From Streptomyces coacervatus (GTDB lineage Bacteria > Actinomycetota > Actinomycetes > Streptomycetales > Streptomycetaceae): a stretch of DNA of 64,000 nucleotides. Positions 24,711 to 33,854 of the stretch are shown here, one piece after another; positions within the stretch are counted from its first letter, which is position 1; each line of letters starts with the position of its first letter. The position numbers and the translations under genes are program-made. The stretch covers positions 1 through 64,000 of the forward strand of contig NZ_JARHTP010000032.1 of NCBI RefSeq assembly GCF_029223485.1, in the 5' to 3' direction. The notes beneath the pieces were generated by a model that did no database searches, was not told the DNA's origin, and was given only the letters and a program-made list of their open reading frames with translations.

Positions 24711-26204
24711 TCAGACCAGCGGGACCGGAACATACGGCGCGAGGTCCGCCGCCAGTTCCTCGTGCACCCGCACCTTGAGCAGCGTGCCCTCCGGGGTGTG
24801 CTCCTCGGAGATCACATCGCCCTCGTCGTGCGCGCGGGCGACCAGCTTGCCGTGGGTGTACGGCACCAGCGCCTCGATCTCGACGGAGGGCCTCGGCAGC
24901 TCGTTGTCGATGAGCGCGAGCAGCTCCTGGATGCCCTGGCCGGTGCGGGCCGAGATCGCGATGGAGCGCTTCTCCATCCGCATGAGCCGTTGCAGCGTCA
25001 GCGGGTCGGCCGCGTCCGCCTTGTTGATCACGACGATCTCGGGCACGTCGGTGGCGCCGACATCCCTGATCACCTCGCGTACGGCGGCCAACTGCTCCTC
25101 CGGGGCCGGGTGCGAGCCGTCCACCACGTGCAGGATCAGGTCGGACTCGCCGACCTCCTCCATGGTGGAGCGGAACGCCTCGACCAGGTGGTGCGGCAGA
25201 TGACGTACAAAACCGACCGTGTCGGCCAGCGTGTACAGGCGGCCGCTCGGGGTCTCCGCCCGGCGGACGGTCGGGTCAAGGGTCGCGAACAGGGCGTTCT
25301 CGACCAGGACGCCCGCGCCCGTGAGGCGGTTGAGCAGCGAGGACTTGCCGGCATTGGTGTAGCCCGCGATGGCGACGGACGGCACCTTGTTGCGCTTGCG
25401 CTCCTGGCGCTTGATCTCGCGGCCGGTCTTCATCTCCGCGATCTCCCGGCGCATCTTCGCCATCTTCTCGCGGATCCGACGCCGGTCGGTCTCGATCTTG
25501 GTCTCACCGGGACCACGGGTGGCGAGGCCGCCGCCCTTGCCGCCGCCCATCTGCCGGGACAGCGACTGACCCCAGCCGCGCAGCCTCGGCAGCATGTACT
25601 GCATCTGCGCGAGCGCGACCTGCGCCTTGCCCTCTCGGGACTTGGCGTGCTGGGCGAAGATGTCGAGGATCAGGGCCGTACGGTCGATGACCTTGACCTT
25701 GACGACGTCTTCCAGGTGGATGAGCTGGCCGGGGCTGAGCTCACCGTCGCAGATCACGGTGTCGGCGCCGGTCTCCAGGACGATGTCCCTGAGCTCGGTG
25801 GCCTTGCCGGAACCGATGTAGGTGGCCGCGTCGGGCTTGTCGCGGCGCTGGATCACGCCGTCGAGCACGAGCGCACCCGCCGTCTCCGCCAGGGCGGCGA
25901 GCTCCGCGAGGGAGTTCTCCGAGTCCTGCGCGGTCCCCGTGGTCCAGACGCCGACGAGCACGACTCGCTCCAGGCGGAGCTGTCGGTACTCGACCTCGGT
26001 GACGTCCTCGAGTTCGGTGGAGAGGCCCGCCACGCGGCGCAGGGCCGCGCGCTCGGAGCGGTCGAACTGGTCGCCGTCCCGCTCTCCGTCGATCTCGTGG
26101 CTCCAGGCGACGTCCTCTTCCATCAGGGCATCGGCCCGAAGACCCTCGGGGTAGGTGTGCGCGAAGCGCTCAGTGTCCTGGGAAGGGGATGAAGAGGAGG
26201 TCAT
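24711..26204 (-). CDS. hflX: ribosome-splitting GTPase HflX
   Basis: TRAFAC GTPase that binds the 50S subunit and rescues stalled ribosomes, often after heat or antibiotic stress. 497 residues from the ATG at 26204, with AAGGA 4 nt upstream. N-terminal HflX domain (LERVVLVGV, IGSGK), a Lys/Arg-rich helical linker (REKMAKMRREIAEMKTGR), then G1 GYTNAGKSSLLNRL, G3 DTVGF, and G4 NKAD. The Gly-rich GGGKGGGLATRGPGETKIETDRR linker is a family hallmark. It lies downstream of the M1 peptidase gene but behind a hairpin, so probably has its own promoter. Confidence 0.96.
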   Translation of the reverse strand: MTSSSSPSQDTERFAHTYPEGLRADALMEEDVAWSHEIDGERDGDQFDRSERAALRRVAGLSTELEDVTEVEYRQLRLERVVLVGVWTTGTAQDSENSLAELAALAETAGALVLDGVIQRRDKPDAATYIGSGKATELRDIVLETGADTVICDGELSPGQLIHLEDVVKVKVIDRTALILDIFAQHAKSREGKAQVALAQMQYMLPRLRGWGQSLSRQMGGGKGGGLATRGPGETKIETDRRRIREKMAKMRREIAEMKTGREIKRQERKRNKVPSVAIAGYTNAGKSSLLNRLTGAGVLVENALFATLDPTVRRAETPSGRLYTLADTVGFVRHLPHHLVEAFRSTMEEVGESDLILHVVDGSHPAPEEQLAAVREVIRDVGATDVPEIVVINKADAADPLTLQRLMRMEKRSIAISARTGQGIQELLALIDNELPRPSVEIEALVPYTHGKLVARAHDEGDVISEEHTPEGTLLKVRVHEELAADLAPYVPVPLV

Positions 26205-26294
26205 TGGGTCCTTACGTCGATGAGGATTCCGATGCGGCGATCGCACAGCAATCACTGTGCTCAACGCATGAGTACCCCGGGAGATTCCCGCGAC

Positions 26295-26332
26295 CCGTGC
26301 CGCGCCGACCCGAAGATGGTCGCACGGCACGG
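26295..26332 (-). terminator. terminator of the M1 peptidase gene
   Basis: CCGTGCCG (26295-26302) pairs with CGGCACGG (26325-26332), with further partial pairing inside (CGAC with GTCG), 18 nt after the peptidase stop codon on the minus strand. Confidence 0.5.
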
Positions 26333-26349
26333 CCCGTCCGGTCATCGCC

Positions 26350-27906
26350 TTATTTCGCGGGCTTTGCAGCCTTCGTGCCGGGTGCCGCCGGCTTCCAGTC
26401 CGGGTGCCCTGGCATCGGCGGGGTCTTCTCGCCGTACAGCCAGCCTTTGAAGAAGCCGCTCAGGTCACGCCCGGAGATCCGGGAGGCGAGCCGCTCATAG
26501 TCGGCGGTCGTGGCCGTACCGTCGCGGTGAAGGGTCACCCAGGACCGTTCCAGATGCTCGAAGGCGGGGCGGCCGATCTCCTGGCGCAGGGCATAGAGCA
26601 CGAGCGCGGCGCCGTCGTAGACGTTCGGCCGGAAGATGCTGATCTTCTGACCGGGGTCGGGAGCCTTGGGTGCGGCCGGCGGTCCTCCGGCGTCCCGCCA
26701 GCCGTCGGAGGCGGCGTACGCGGCCTTCATGCGCTTCTCCATGGGCATGTGGCCCTTCTCGTCCGCGTACAGGGCCTCGTACCACGTGGCGTGCCCTTCG
26801 TTGAGCCACAGGTCGGACCATGTGCGCGGGCTGACGCTGTCGCCGAACCACTGGTGGGACAGCTCGTGCACCATGATCGACTCGACGTACCACTTGGGGT
26901 AGGTGTGCCCGGTGAAGAGCTCTCTCTCGAAGAGAGAGAGCGTCTGCGTCTCGAGTTCGAAGCCGGTGGACGCCTGTGCCATGAGCACGCCGTACGTCTC
27001 GAAGGGGTAGCGACCGACCTTGCTCTCCATCCAGGCGATCTGGTCGGGGGTCTCGGCGAGCCACGGTTCGAGCTCTTTGCGGTCCTTGGTGGGTACGACG
27101 TCTCGTACGGGCAGGTGATGCGGCCCGGTGCGGTGCAGCACGCTGGAGTGGCCGATGGACACCTGGGCGAGCTCGGTGGCCATGGGGTGCCGGGTGCGAT
27201 ACGTCCAGGTGGTCGCCTCGCTGCCGCGCTCCACGTCGGTCGGCAGGCCGTTGGCCACGGCCGTGTAGTCGTTGGGGGCGGTGATCCGGATGGTGAACAT
27301 CGCCTTGTCGGAAGGGTGGTCGTTGCACGGGAACACCACGTGCGCGGCATCGGCCTGGTTGGCCATGGCGAGCCCGTCCTCGGTGCGCACCCAGCCGCCG
27401 TCCTGGTCCTTGGCGGCCACGGGGTCGCTGGTGTGCCGCACGGTGATCCGCGTCCAGCTGCCCGCGGCCAGCGGCCTGGTGGGCGTGACGACGAGGTCGT
27501 CACCCGCACTGGTGAACGTGGCCGGCTCACCGTTGACCTGGACCGACTCGACCTTGCCGTGCGCGAAGTCGAGGTTGAGGCGGTCCAGGTCCGTGGTCGT
27601 CCGGGCGTTGATCGTGGTGATGGCCTGGAGGGGCTTGCTGTTGGTGCCGGGATAGGTGAACGAGAGGTTGTACGACTCCACGTCGTATCCGGGGTTGCCG
27701 AGTTCCGGGTAGAGGCGGTCGCCGAGGCCCAGGGGGACGGGGGGCGAGCTCGCGGCCAGGAGGCAGACGGAGACGGCGGAGGCGAGCAGTGCGGTCGCCT
27801 TGAGGCGGCGTGGACTCCGGGGAGGACGGCGGAAGCAGGCCGCGATGCCGGGGCGCGGGCCGTGGGTACCGGGTCGTTGGGCCTGGGAGCGCGGGGTGAG
27901 CAGCAT
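26350..27906 (-). CDS. secreted M1-family zinc metallopeptidase
   Basis: 518 residues with a long basic N-terminus and a hydrophobic export segment at about residues 37-53 (ATALLASAVSVCLLAAS). The zinc site is complete: HELSHQWFG with Glu and two His ligands, and NEGHATWYE with the third ligand about 18 residues on; YDGAALVLY fits the catalytic Tyr region. The GAMEN exopeptidase motif is replaced by STGFELETQ, which keeps a Glu but not the standard sequence, so aminopeptidase specificity is uncertain. The protein is shorter than full-length M1 enzymes and lacks the C-terminal helical domain. It lies between the rsh and hflX genes. Confidence 0.9.
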   Translation of the reverse strand: MLLTPRSQAQRPGTHGPRPGIAACFRRPPRSPRRLKATALLASAVSVCLLAASSPPVPLGLGDRLYPELGNPGYDVESYNLSFTYPGTNSKPLQAITTINARTTTDLDRLNLDFAHGKVESVQVNGEPATFTSAGDDLVVTPTRPLAAGSWTRITVRHTSDPVAAKDQDGGWVRTEDGLAMANQADAAHVVFPCNDHPSDKAMFTIRITAPNDYTAVANGLPTDVERGSEATTWTYRTRHPMATELAQVSIGHSSVLHRTGPHHLPVRDVVPTKDRKELEPWLAETPDQIAWMESKVGRYPFETYGVLMAQASTGFELETQTLSLFERELFTGHTYPKWYVESIMVHELSHQWFGDSVSPRTWSDLWLNEGHATWYEALYADEKGHMPMEKRMKAAYAASDGWRDAGGPPAAPKAPDPGQKISIFRPNVYDGAALVLYALRQEIGRPAFEHLERSWVTLHRDGTATTADYERLASRISGRDLSGFFKGWLYGEKTPPMPGHPDWKPAAPGTKAAKPAK

Positions 27907-28024
27907 GGATCACCGCTATCAGCGCGCGCGTGCCGGACGGCGACGACTCGCGTTCGGCCCACCCGAATGGGTAGGTCAGGTGCGGGTGTGCGGTTCTGGC
28001 GTCATGGGGCGCCTCGCTCAGTGC

Positions 28025-30160
28025 TCACACGCCCGGCGTCTGTGCCCGGCTCACGTCGTAGACCCCCGGGACATTGCGCATCGCCCGCATCAGCGCGGGC
28101 AGGTGGGCCGCGTCCGGGAGCTGGAGTGTGTACGTGTGGCGGACGCGCTGCTGGGTCGGGGGTTCGACCGTCGCGGACACGATTTCGGCGCCTTCGAGGG
28201 CCATGGCCTCCGTCAGGTCCGCCAGCAGATGGGGGCGGACGAACGATTCGGCTAGCAGCGTGACCCGGCACTCGGTGGTGTCCCCCCAGCGCACGTCGAC
28301 CTCTGCGCGCCCCCCGCTCTTCATGCGCTCCACAGCGGCGCACTCGATGCGGTGGACGGTGACCACACCGCCCCGTACGGCGAAGCCGGTCACCTCGTCG
28401 GGCGGTACGGGCGTGCAGCAGCCGGCGAGGCGTACGGTCGCGCCGGGCTGGTCGACCGTGATGTCGGCGGTGGTGGGGCGGGAGGTCGGGCCGTCGGCGG
28501 CGGGCCGGGGAGCGGCCGAGAGCTCCTCGTCGGTCTCCTGCGACCTCTCCGGCTCTCCCTCCTGCACCTCATCGTGCGTCGGGTGGGCCGCGAGCCACCG
28601 CTGGATGGCGATACGGGCGGCAGGCGTGTGGGCGTGCTCCAGCCACTCTCTGGAGGGCTCGGAGGCCGGGTCCTGGCCCATGAGGAGCTGGACGGTGTCG
28701 CCGTCCCGCAGGACCGTACTCAGCGTCGCCAGGCGGCCGTTGACGCGTGCGCCGATGCACGCGTGCGCGTCCTCGCCGTACTGGGCGTAGGCGGCGTCGA
28801 CGCACGTGGCACCTTCGGGCAGGCCGAGCGTGCCGCCGTCGGGGCGGAAGACGGTGATCTCACGGTCCTGGGCGAGGTCCTCGCGGAGGGTGGACCAGAA
28901 CGTGTCCGGGTCGGGCGCGGCCTCCTGCCAGTCGAGGAGACGGGAGAGCCAGCCGGGGCGGGTGGGGTCGACACGCTCGCCGTCGGCCGGGGTGTGCTCC
29001 TCCGGAGGAGGAGCGTAGGGATTGCCGAGCGCGACGACGCCGGCCTCGGCGGCCTTGTGCATCTGGTGGGTGCGGATGAGGACTTCGGCGACCTGGCCGT
29101 CGGCGCGGGCGACCGCAGTGTGCAGGGACTGGTACAGGTTGAACTTGGGGACGGCGATGAAGTCCTTGAACTCCGAGACGACAGGCGTCATACAGGTGTG
29201 CAGTTCGCCGAGGACGCCGTAGCAGTCCGCGTCCTCGTTCACCAGCACCAGCAGGCGGCCGAAGTCGGAGCCGCGCAGCTGGCCGCGCTTGCGGGCGACG
29301 CGGTGGACGGAGACGAAGTGCCGCGGCCGGATGAGGACTTCGGCCGGGATGTCGGCGTCGCGCAGCACGCCTCGTACCTCGTCGGCGATCTCGGCGAGCG
29401 GGTCGTCGGCGCGGGAGGCGTTGTCGACGATCAACTCCCGCGTGTGCTCGTACTCTTCGGGATGGAGGATCGCAAAGACCAGGTCCTCCAACTCGGTCTT
29501 CAGCGCCTGAACGCCGAGCCGCTCGGCGAGCGGGATGAGGACGTCGCGGGTGACCTTGGCGATGCGCGCCTGTTTCTCGGGGCGCATGACGCCGAGGGTG
29601 CGCATGTTGTGCAGCCGGTCGGCGAGTTTGATCGACATCACACGGACGTCGCTGCCGGTGGCGACGAGCATCTTGCGGAAGGTCTCGGGCTCGGCGGCGG
29701 CGCCGTAGTCGACCTTCTCCAACTTTGTGACGCCGTCGACGAGATAGCGGACCTCCGACCCGAACTGCTCGCCGACCTGATCGAGAGTCACGTCCGTGTC
29801 CTCGACGGTGTCGTGGAGCAGAGAGGCCGTCAAAGTCGTGGTCTCCGCGCCGAGTTCGGCGAGGATCAGGGTCACCGCGAGCGGGTGCGTGATGTACGGC
29901 TCGCCGCTCTTGCGCATCTGGCCGCGGTGCGAGGACTCGGCCAGCACGTAGGCGCGGCGCAGGGGTTCGAGGTCGGCGCTGGGGTAGTGGGCCCGGTGAG
30001 CGTCGACGACATGGCTGATGGCGCTGGGCAGCCGGTCACGGGTGGCGGGGCCGAGCAGGGCGGCACGGCCGAGGCGGCGCAGGTCGATCCGCGCCCGCCA
30101 GCGCGCCGCCGGGCCTGATACCGGACCTGGGGTCGCGGGATTCGTGGCCTCCGCACTCAT
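28025..30160 (-). CDS. rshA: RelA/SpoT homologue, (p)ppGpp hydrolase/synthetase (RshA-type)
   Basis: 711 residues from the ATG at 30160 (GGAGGTGCCC directly upstream). Domain order: HD hydrolase (SHRGQMRKSGEPYITHPLAV, LLHDTVEDTD, KLADRLHNMRTL), synthetase (IRPRHFVSVHRV to VLIRTHQMHKAAEAGV), TGS (TVFRPDGGTLGLPEGATCVD), zinc-finger-like AGCCTPVPPDEV, and a C-terminal ACT region. The hydrolase residues are intact. The synthetase motifs deviate: where RSH enzymes usually have DLxAxR and GRFKD, this protein has DFGRLL and SEFKD. Streptomyces are known to carry RelA plus a second homologue, RshA; the neighbourhood suits the latter. Probable stringent-response modulator with hydrolase dominant. Confidence 0.88.
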   Translation of the reverse strand: MSAEATNPATPGPVSGPAARWRARIDLRRLGRAALLGPATRDRLPSAISHVVDAHRAHYPSADLEPLRRAYVLAESSHRGQMRKSGEPYITHPLAVTLILAELGAETTTLTASLLHDTVEDTDVTLDQVGEQFGSEVRYLVDGVTKLEKVDYGAAAEPETFRKMLVATGSDVRVMSIKLADRLHNMRTLGVMRPEKQARIAKVTRDVLIPLAERLGVQALKTELEDLVFAILHPEEYEHTRELIVDNASRADDPLAEIADEVRGVLRDADIPAEVLIRPRHFVSVHRVARKRGQLRGSDFGRLLVLVNEDADCYGVLGELHTCMTPVVSEFKDFIAVPKFNLYQSLHTAVARADGQVAEVLIRTHQMHKAAEAGVVALGNPYAPPPEEHTPADGERVDPTRPGWLSRLLDWQEAAPDPDTFWSTLREDLAQDREITVFRPDGGTLGLPEGATCVDAAYAQYGEDAHACIGARVNGRLATLSTVLRDGDTVQLLMGQDPASEPSREWLEHAHTPAARIAIQRWLAAHPTHDEVQEGEPERSQETDEELSAAPRPAADGPTSRPTTADITVDQPGATVRLAGCCTPVPPDEVTGFAVRGGVVTVHRIECAAVERMKSGGRAEVDVRWGDTTECRVTLLAESFVRPHLLADLTEAMALEGAEIVSATVEPPTQQRVRHTYTLQLPDAAHLPALMRAMRNVPGVYDVSRAQTPGV

Positions 30161-30457
30161 GGGCACCTCCGGCTGCGTGGACCGGCGGACGGGGTGCCCC
30201 ATGGCGGACACGGCTCAGGGGATGGCAACGGTCCCCCGTCCGGGCCGGTGCTTGATGCTACCGAGCCCATCACGTGCGGCTGACCGCCTCTCGCCGAGCG
30301 TGAAACGGATCACCCATTCGAGCGAAGGTCTGTAGGTTTACGGTTTCGCGCCACATGGCAGGGGCCGTCCGTGATTTCGAACCCATGGCCGTCGCCCCGG
30401 AGGTCTTCCTCTGCACCACCGGGCACACCGGCCTCGGATCCCAAGCCGCCTTATTGT
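30161..30457. other. intergenic region upstream of rshA
   Basis: About 300 bases between dapF and rshA, both on the minus strand. It should hold the rshA promoter, but I cannot point to a convincing -35/-10 pair or a gene. Confidence 0.35.
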
Positions 30458-31333
30458 TCAGCGAACGAATGTTTCCAGCCACTCGGATTCGATCTCGCCC
30501 TCGGCGACGATCACTGCCGGGCCGGTCATCTCGATCTCGCCGTCGGGCTGTTCGGTGATCACCAGGGTTCCGCCGGGCACATCGACGGTGTACGTCACCG
30601 GGCTCCCGGTGACGGCCGGGTCGGCGCCGTCCCGACGGGCGGCGGCGACGGCGACGGCGCACGCGCCCGTGCCGCACGAGCGGGTCTCGCCGGCACCGCG
30701 CTCGTGGACGCGCAGCGCGACGTGCCGGGGACCGCGGTCGACCACGAACTCGACGTTCACCCCGTCCGGGTACACGGAGGCCGGGCTGAACGGCGGCGGG
30801 GAGAACAGGTTGCCGGCGTGCGCGAGGTCGTCGACGAACGCGACCGCGTGCGGGTTGCCCATGTTCACGTTCCGCGCGGGCCAGCTGCGCTCGCCGACAC
30901 TCACCGTGACGTCCCCTTCGGGGAGGCGCGCCTTGCCCATGCCGACGGTGATGTCACCGTCCTTCGCGATGTGCACGCTCTTCACGCCCCCGCGCGTGGC
31001 CACCGCCAGGTCGCCCTCGCCCACGTACCCGGCGCGCTGGAGGTAGTGCGCGAACACCCGCACGCCGTTGCCGCACATCTCCGCGATCGAACCGTCGCCG
31101 TTGCGGTAGTCCATGAACCACTCGGCCTCGGCCGCCATGTCCTGCGCCTCGGGGTGCGCGGCGGACCGCACCACGTGCAGCAGGCCGTCACCGCCGATGC
31201 CCGCGCGGCGGTCGCACAGGGCGGCGACGGCGGCCGGGGGCAGGTCGATGGAGTTCTCGGGGTCCGGCACGATCACGAAGTCGTTCTCCGTGCCGTGGCC
31301 CTTGAGGAAGGCGATCCGCGTGCGCGTGCTCAT
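30458..31333 (-). CDS. dapF: diaminopimelate epimerase
   Basis: Cytoplasmic, cofactor-free epimerase that converts LL- to meso-diaminopimelate for lysine and peptidoglycan. 291 residues. Both catalytic cysteines are visible in family motifs: EMCGNGVRVFAHY and RSCGTGACAVAVAAA; GHGTENDFVIV at the N-terminus is the usual GxxNDF start. The ATG lies 6 nt below TACGAT, with a weak GAGG overlap, so the mRNA may be leaderless. Confidence 0.96.
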   Translation of the reverse strand: MSTRTRIAFLKGHGTENDFVIVPDPENSIDLPPAAVAALCDRRAGIGGDGLLHVVRSAAHPEAQDMAAEAEWFMDYRNGDGSIAEMCGNGVRVFAHYLQRAGYVGEGDLAVATRGGVKSVHIAKDGDITVGMGKARLPEGDVTVSVGERSWPARNVNMGNPHAVAFVDDLAHAGNLFSPPPFSPASVYPDGVNVEFVVDRGPRHVALRVHERGAGETRSCGTGACAVAVAAARRDGADPAVTGSPVTYTVDVPGGTLVITEQPDGEIEMTGPAVIVAEGEIESEWLETFVR

Positions 31334-31419
31334 GCCTCGATCGTAAGGGAAGGACGTTCTTTGACTGCGGGCCGGTGGGGGTTGATCACACAGTTCCCCG
31401 CGCCCCTTTCAGGGGCGTT

Positions 31420-31923
31420 TCAGCGGAGCCTTGCTACGCGCCATACGGCCAGGACGACCACCGCGGCCACTACGACCACGTACGCCAGGACCACTCGCCA
31501 GTCCGGTCTGCGGCCGGAGCCGCGCTGCGGCAGGCCCGGCCCGGTGTAGCCGACCCGGCGGGCGGCCATCATGCCCCAGCCCGCCGCGCAGGAGCAGATA
31601 AGGAGCCCCAGCATGGCGATCACGGCCCCGCTGTCGCCGAAGTCGAAGGCAAGTGGGAAGGCGAACATCAGGGAGCCGACCGCAGCGAGGGCGACGATGG
31701 GGGCGAGCTGCCAGATGCGCAGGCGGCGCTGCGGGCGCAGCTCGACCTCGACCTCGGGGCCACCGGCGAACATCTCTTCGGGCTCGGGGCCGTCGGCGGT
31801 CACTCCGCCCTGCGTCTCGTCGGGCCCGTCGGGGCTCAGACGGTCCTCGTCCTGCTCCGGTTCACCGCTCTCGACGGTGAGGGGCTCGGTGCCTTGTGCG
31901 GTGTCGCGAGGGCCGGCCTCCAT
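31420..31923 (-). CDS. membrane protein, unknown function
   Basis: 167 residues from the ATG at 31923 (GGAGG 8 nt upstream). The first 65 residues are acidic and probably cytoplasmic. Three hydrophobic segments follow: LAPIVALAAVGSLMFAF, AVIAMLGLLICSCAAGWGMMA, and VVLAYVVVVAAVVVLAVW, giving a small integral membrane protein. It lies between miaA and dapF on the same strand. I do not recognise the family. Confidence 0.75.
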   Translation of the reverse strand: MEAGPRDTAQGTEPLTVESGEPEQDEDRLSPDGPDETQGGVTADGPEPEEMFAGGPEVEVELRPQRRLRIWQLAPIVALAAVGSLMFAFPLAFDFGDSGAVIAMLGLLICSCAAGWGMMAARRVGYTGPGLPQRGSGRRPDWRVVLAYVVVVAAVVVLAVWRVARLR

Positions 31924-32031
31924 CGCCACGCGCCCTCCCAACTAGGACTCCACTTGGTCGATCGAAGCTCGATGATGGCACGGCGCCGGAGGCCGGGACG
32001 GCGGCCGGAGCGTCCCGATGCCATGACGTGA

Positions 32032-32970
32032 TCAGGCTGTAACCGGTCGTTCGACCAACGCCAGTGCGCGGTGCGGAAGTTCTGTGAGATCCGCCGCAGC
32101 CCCGCTGAGCCAGTGCACCCGCGGGTCGCGCCGGAACCAGGAATCCTGACGGCGCGCGAAGCGCTTGGTGGCGCGCACGGTCTCGGCCCGCGCCTCCTGC
32201 TCGGTGCACTCTCCCGCCAGCGCCGCGAGCACCTGCTGGTAGCCGAGCGCGCGGGCAGCCGTACGCCCCTCGCGCAGCCCCTGCGCCTCCAGCGCGCGCA
32301 CCTCGTCCACGAGCCCCGTGTCCCACATCCGGTCGACCCGGCGGGCGATGCGCTCGTCGAGCTCGGGGCGGGCCACGTCGACGCCGATCTGGACGGTGTC
32401 GTAGACCGAGTCATGGCCGGGCAGGTTGGCGGTGAAGGGCTGGCCGGTGATCTCGATCACTTCGAGGGCGCGGACGATACGGCGGCCGTTGCTGGGCAGG
32501 ATCGCCTGCGCCGCCTCGGGGTCCGCGGCGGCAAGTCTGGCATGCAGCGCGCCGGACCCGCGCAGTGCGAGCTCCTCCTCGAGCCGGGCTCTGACCTCGG
32601 GGTCGGTACCGGGGAACTCCAGGTTGTCGACGGCCCCGCGGACGTACAGGCCGGAGCCGCCGACCAGGATCGGCCAGCGGCCCTCGGCAAGCAGCCCGTC
32701 GATCTTGGCACGCGCCAGCTTCTGGTACTCGGCGACGGACGCCGTGACCGTCACGTCCCAGATATCGAGGAGGTGATGCGGAATGCCGCCACGCTCCTCG
32801 GGCGTCAGCTTGGCGGTTCCGATGTCCATCCCCCGGTAGAGCTGCATGGAGTCGGCGTTGACGACCTCGCCTCCGAGCTGCCGGGCGAGAAAAACGCCCA
32901 GATCGGATTTTCCTGCCGCGGTCGGTCCGACGACGGCGATGACTCGGGGGGCGGGGGGTGCGGTGCTCAC
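32032..32970 (-). CDS. miaA: tRNA dimethylallyltransferase
   Basis: Transfers a dimethylallyl group to A37 of tRNAs reading UNN codons. 312 residues. P-loop VVGPTAAGKSDLGVFLA at the N-terminus, NADSMQLYRGMDIGTAK (substrate-binding Asp/Ser), GGSGLYVRG, and the tRNA-binding region RVDRMWDTGLVDEV and RRQDSWFRRD. The GTG start lies 6 nt below GAGACT, consistent with a leaderless mRNA. The next modification step is catalysed by MiaB, encoded about 1.7 kb upstream on the same strand. Confidence 0.96.
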   Translation of the reverse strand: MSTAPPAPRVIAVVGPTAAGKSDLGVFLARQLGGEVVNADSMQLYRGMDIGTAKLTPEERGGIPHHLLDIWDVTVTASVAEYQKLARAKIDGLLAEGRWPILVGGSGLYVRGAVDNLEFPGTDPEVRARLEEELALRGSGALHARLAAADPEAAQAILPSNGRRIVRALEVIEITGQPFTANLPGHDSVYDTVQIGVDVARPELDERIARRVDRMWDTGLVDEVRALEAQGLREGRTAARALGYQQVLAALAGECTEQEARAETVRATKRFARRQDSWFRRDPRVHWLSGAAADLTELPHRALALVERPVTA

Positions 32971-33153
32971 TGCACCAGTCTCGCAAACCCCGAGGGCTGT
33001 CCTCGAACGAGTTACGTGACGGCACGGGGGCGGGGTCGTTGCCCGTTGCGAGGTTCTCGCCGCCGGTTTTCGGGAGGCGGCGGCCCGGGCGACGCAAACG
33101 GACGCACCGGACGACGCGGGATCTCACCCGCACAAGTAACTTATGGAGTGGAT

Positions 33154-33429
33154 ATGGGCGTTTTCGCACGACTTCTGCGGAGGTCGAAGGCTACGGAGGA
33201 GGCGTCAACCGCCGAGGCTCAGGCCGACACACAGACGGCCGAGCCCGCGGCGGAGGAGGCGGCAGAGACGAAGGGGTCGGCCGAGGCCGAGGAGCGGACC
33301 GAGAGCGAGCCGGCGCCGGCGCCGGCGGAAACCGTCGAGTCCACTTCCGGTGAGGGCGTCGAGATCCCCAAGCAGCAGTCCGCCGAGGAGGCGGCCGACA
33401 GCGACGCCGGCGAGGACGCCCGCACATAA
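33154..33429 (+). CDS. small acidic protein, unknown function
   Basis: 91 residues from the ATG at 33154 with GGAGTGG upstream. A short basic N-terminus (MGVFARLLRRSK) could form an amphipathic helix; the remainder is almost entirely Glu, Ala, Thr, Ser and Pro and very acidic, so probably disordered. No known domain is visible. It lies 84 bp upstream of the MT0933-like gene on the same strand and may be cotranscribed. Confidence 0.7.
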   Translation: MGVFARLLRRSKATEEASTAEAQADTQTAEPAAEEAAETKGSAEAEERTESEPAPAPAETVESTSGEGVEIPKQQSAEEAADSDAGEDART

Positions 33430-33513
33430 CCGCCCCGCGCGCGTGAGCCGAAGGGGCACGCCGGTGGCTGTGCCGTGGGGTGCACCAAGCCCGGGAACAA
33501 CGGAAGGCGGACC

Positions 33514-33783
33514 ATGGGTCTCCTGAACAATTTGAAGGCCAAGCTGTCCCCGGCCAAGGACAGGGTCTCCGGCCTCGCGCAGCAGCACGGGGGCAAGATC
33601 ACGAACGGTCTCGACAAGGCCGCGAAGGTCGTCGACGAGAAGACCAAGGGCAAGTACAGCGACAAGATCCACACCGGGGCCGGCAGGGCCAAGGACGCCA
33701 TGGAACGACTTGCGCACAAGGACGAGACGAGGACGGGCGGCGGCACGACCGCGCCGCCGCACTCCACGCCGCCGGCTTCCTGA
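33514..33783 (+). CDS. MT0933-like antitoxin-family protein
   Basis: 89 residues from the ATG at 33514 with GGAAGG upstream. It has the repeat-like pattern of the MT0933/Rv0909 family: MGLLNNLKAKLSPAKDRVS, then KITNGLDKAAKVVDEKTKGK, YSDKIHTGAG, a basic, helical, low-complexity protein. In Mycobacterium tuberculosis a relative is reported as the antitoxin of an Rv0910-type toxin. No toxin-like neighbour is visible here; the upstream gene encodes an acidic low-complexity protein instead. The antitoxin name is a family label only. Confidence 0.75.
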   Translation: MGLLNNLKAKLSPAKDRVSGLAQQHGGKITNGLDKAAKVVDEKTKGKYSDKIHTGAGRAKDAMERLAHKDETRTGGGTTAPPHSTPPAS

Positions 33784-33795
33784 ACGGCACGGCAC

Positions 33796-33842
33796 AACGG
33801 CGGACGGCCGCGGGGCCCTAGAGCCCCCGGCCGTCCGCCGTT
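33796..33842. terminator. bidirectional terminator
   Basis: A 15-bp perfect stem AACGGCGGACGGCCG (33796-33810) with its complement (33828-33842); the 17-nt loop has further GGGGC/GCCCC pairing. It lies between convergent genes. Confidence 0.85.
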
Positions 33843-33854
33843 TCCCCTGCGCTT

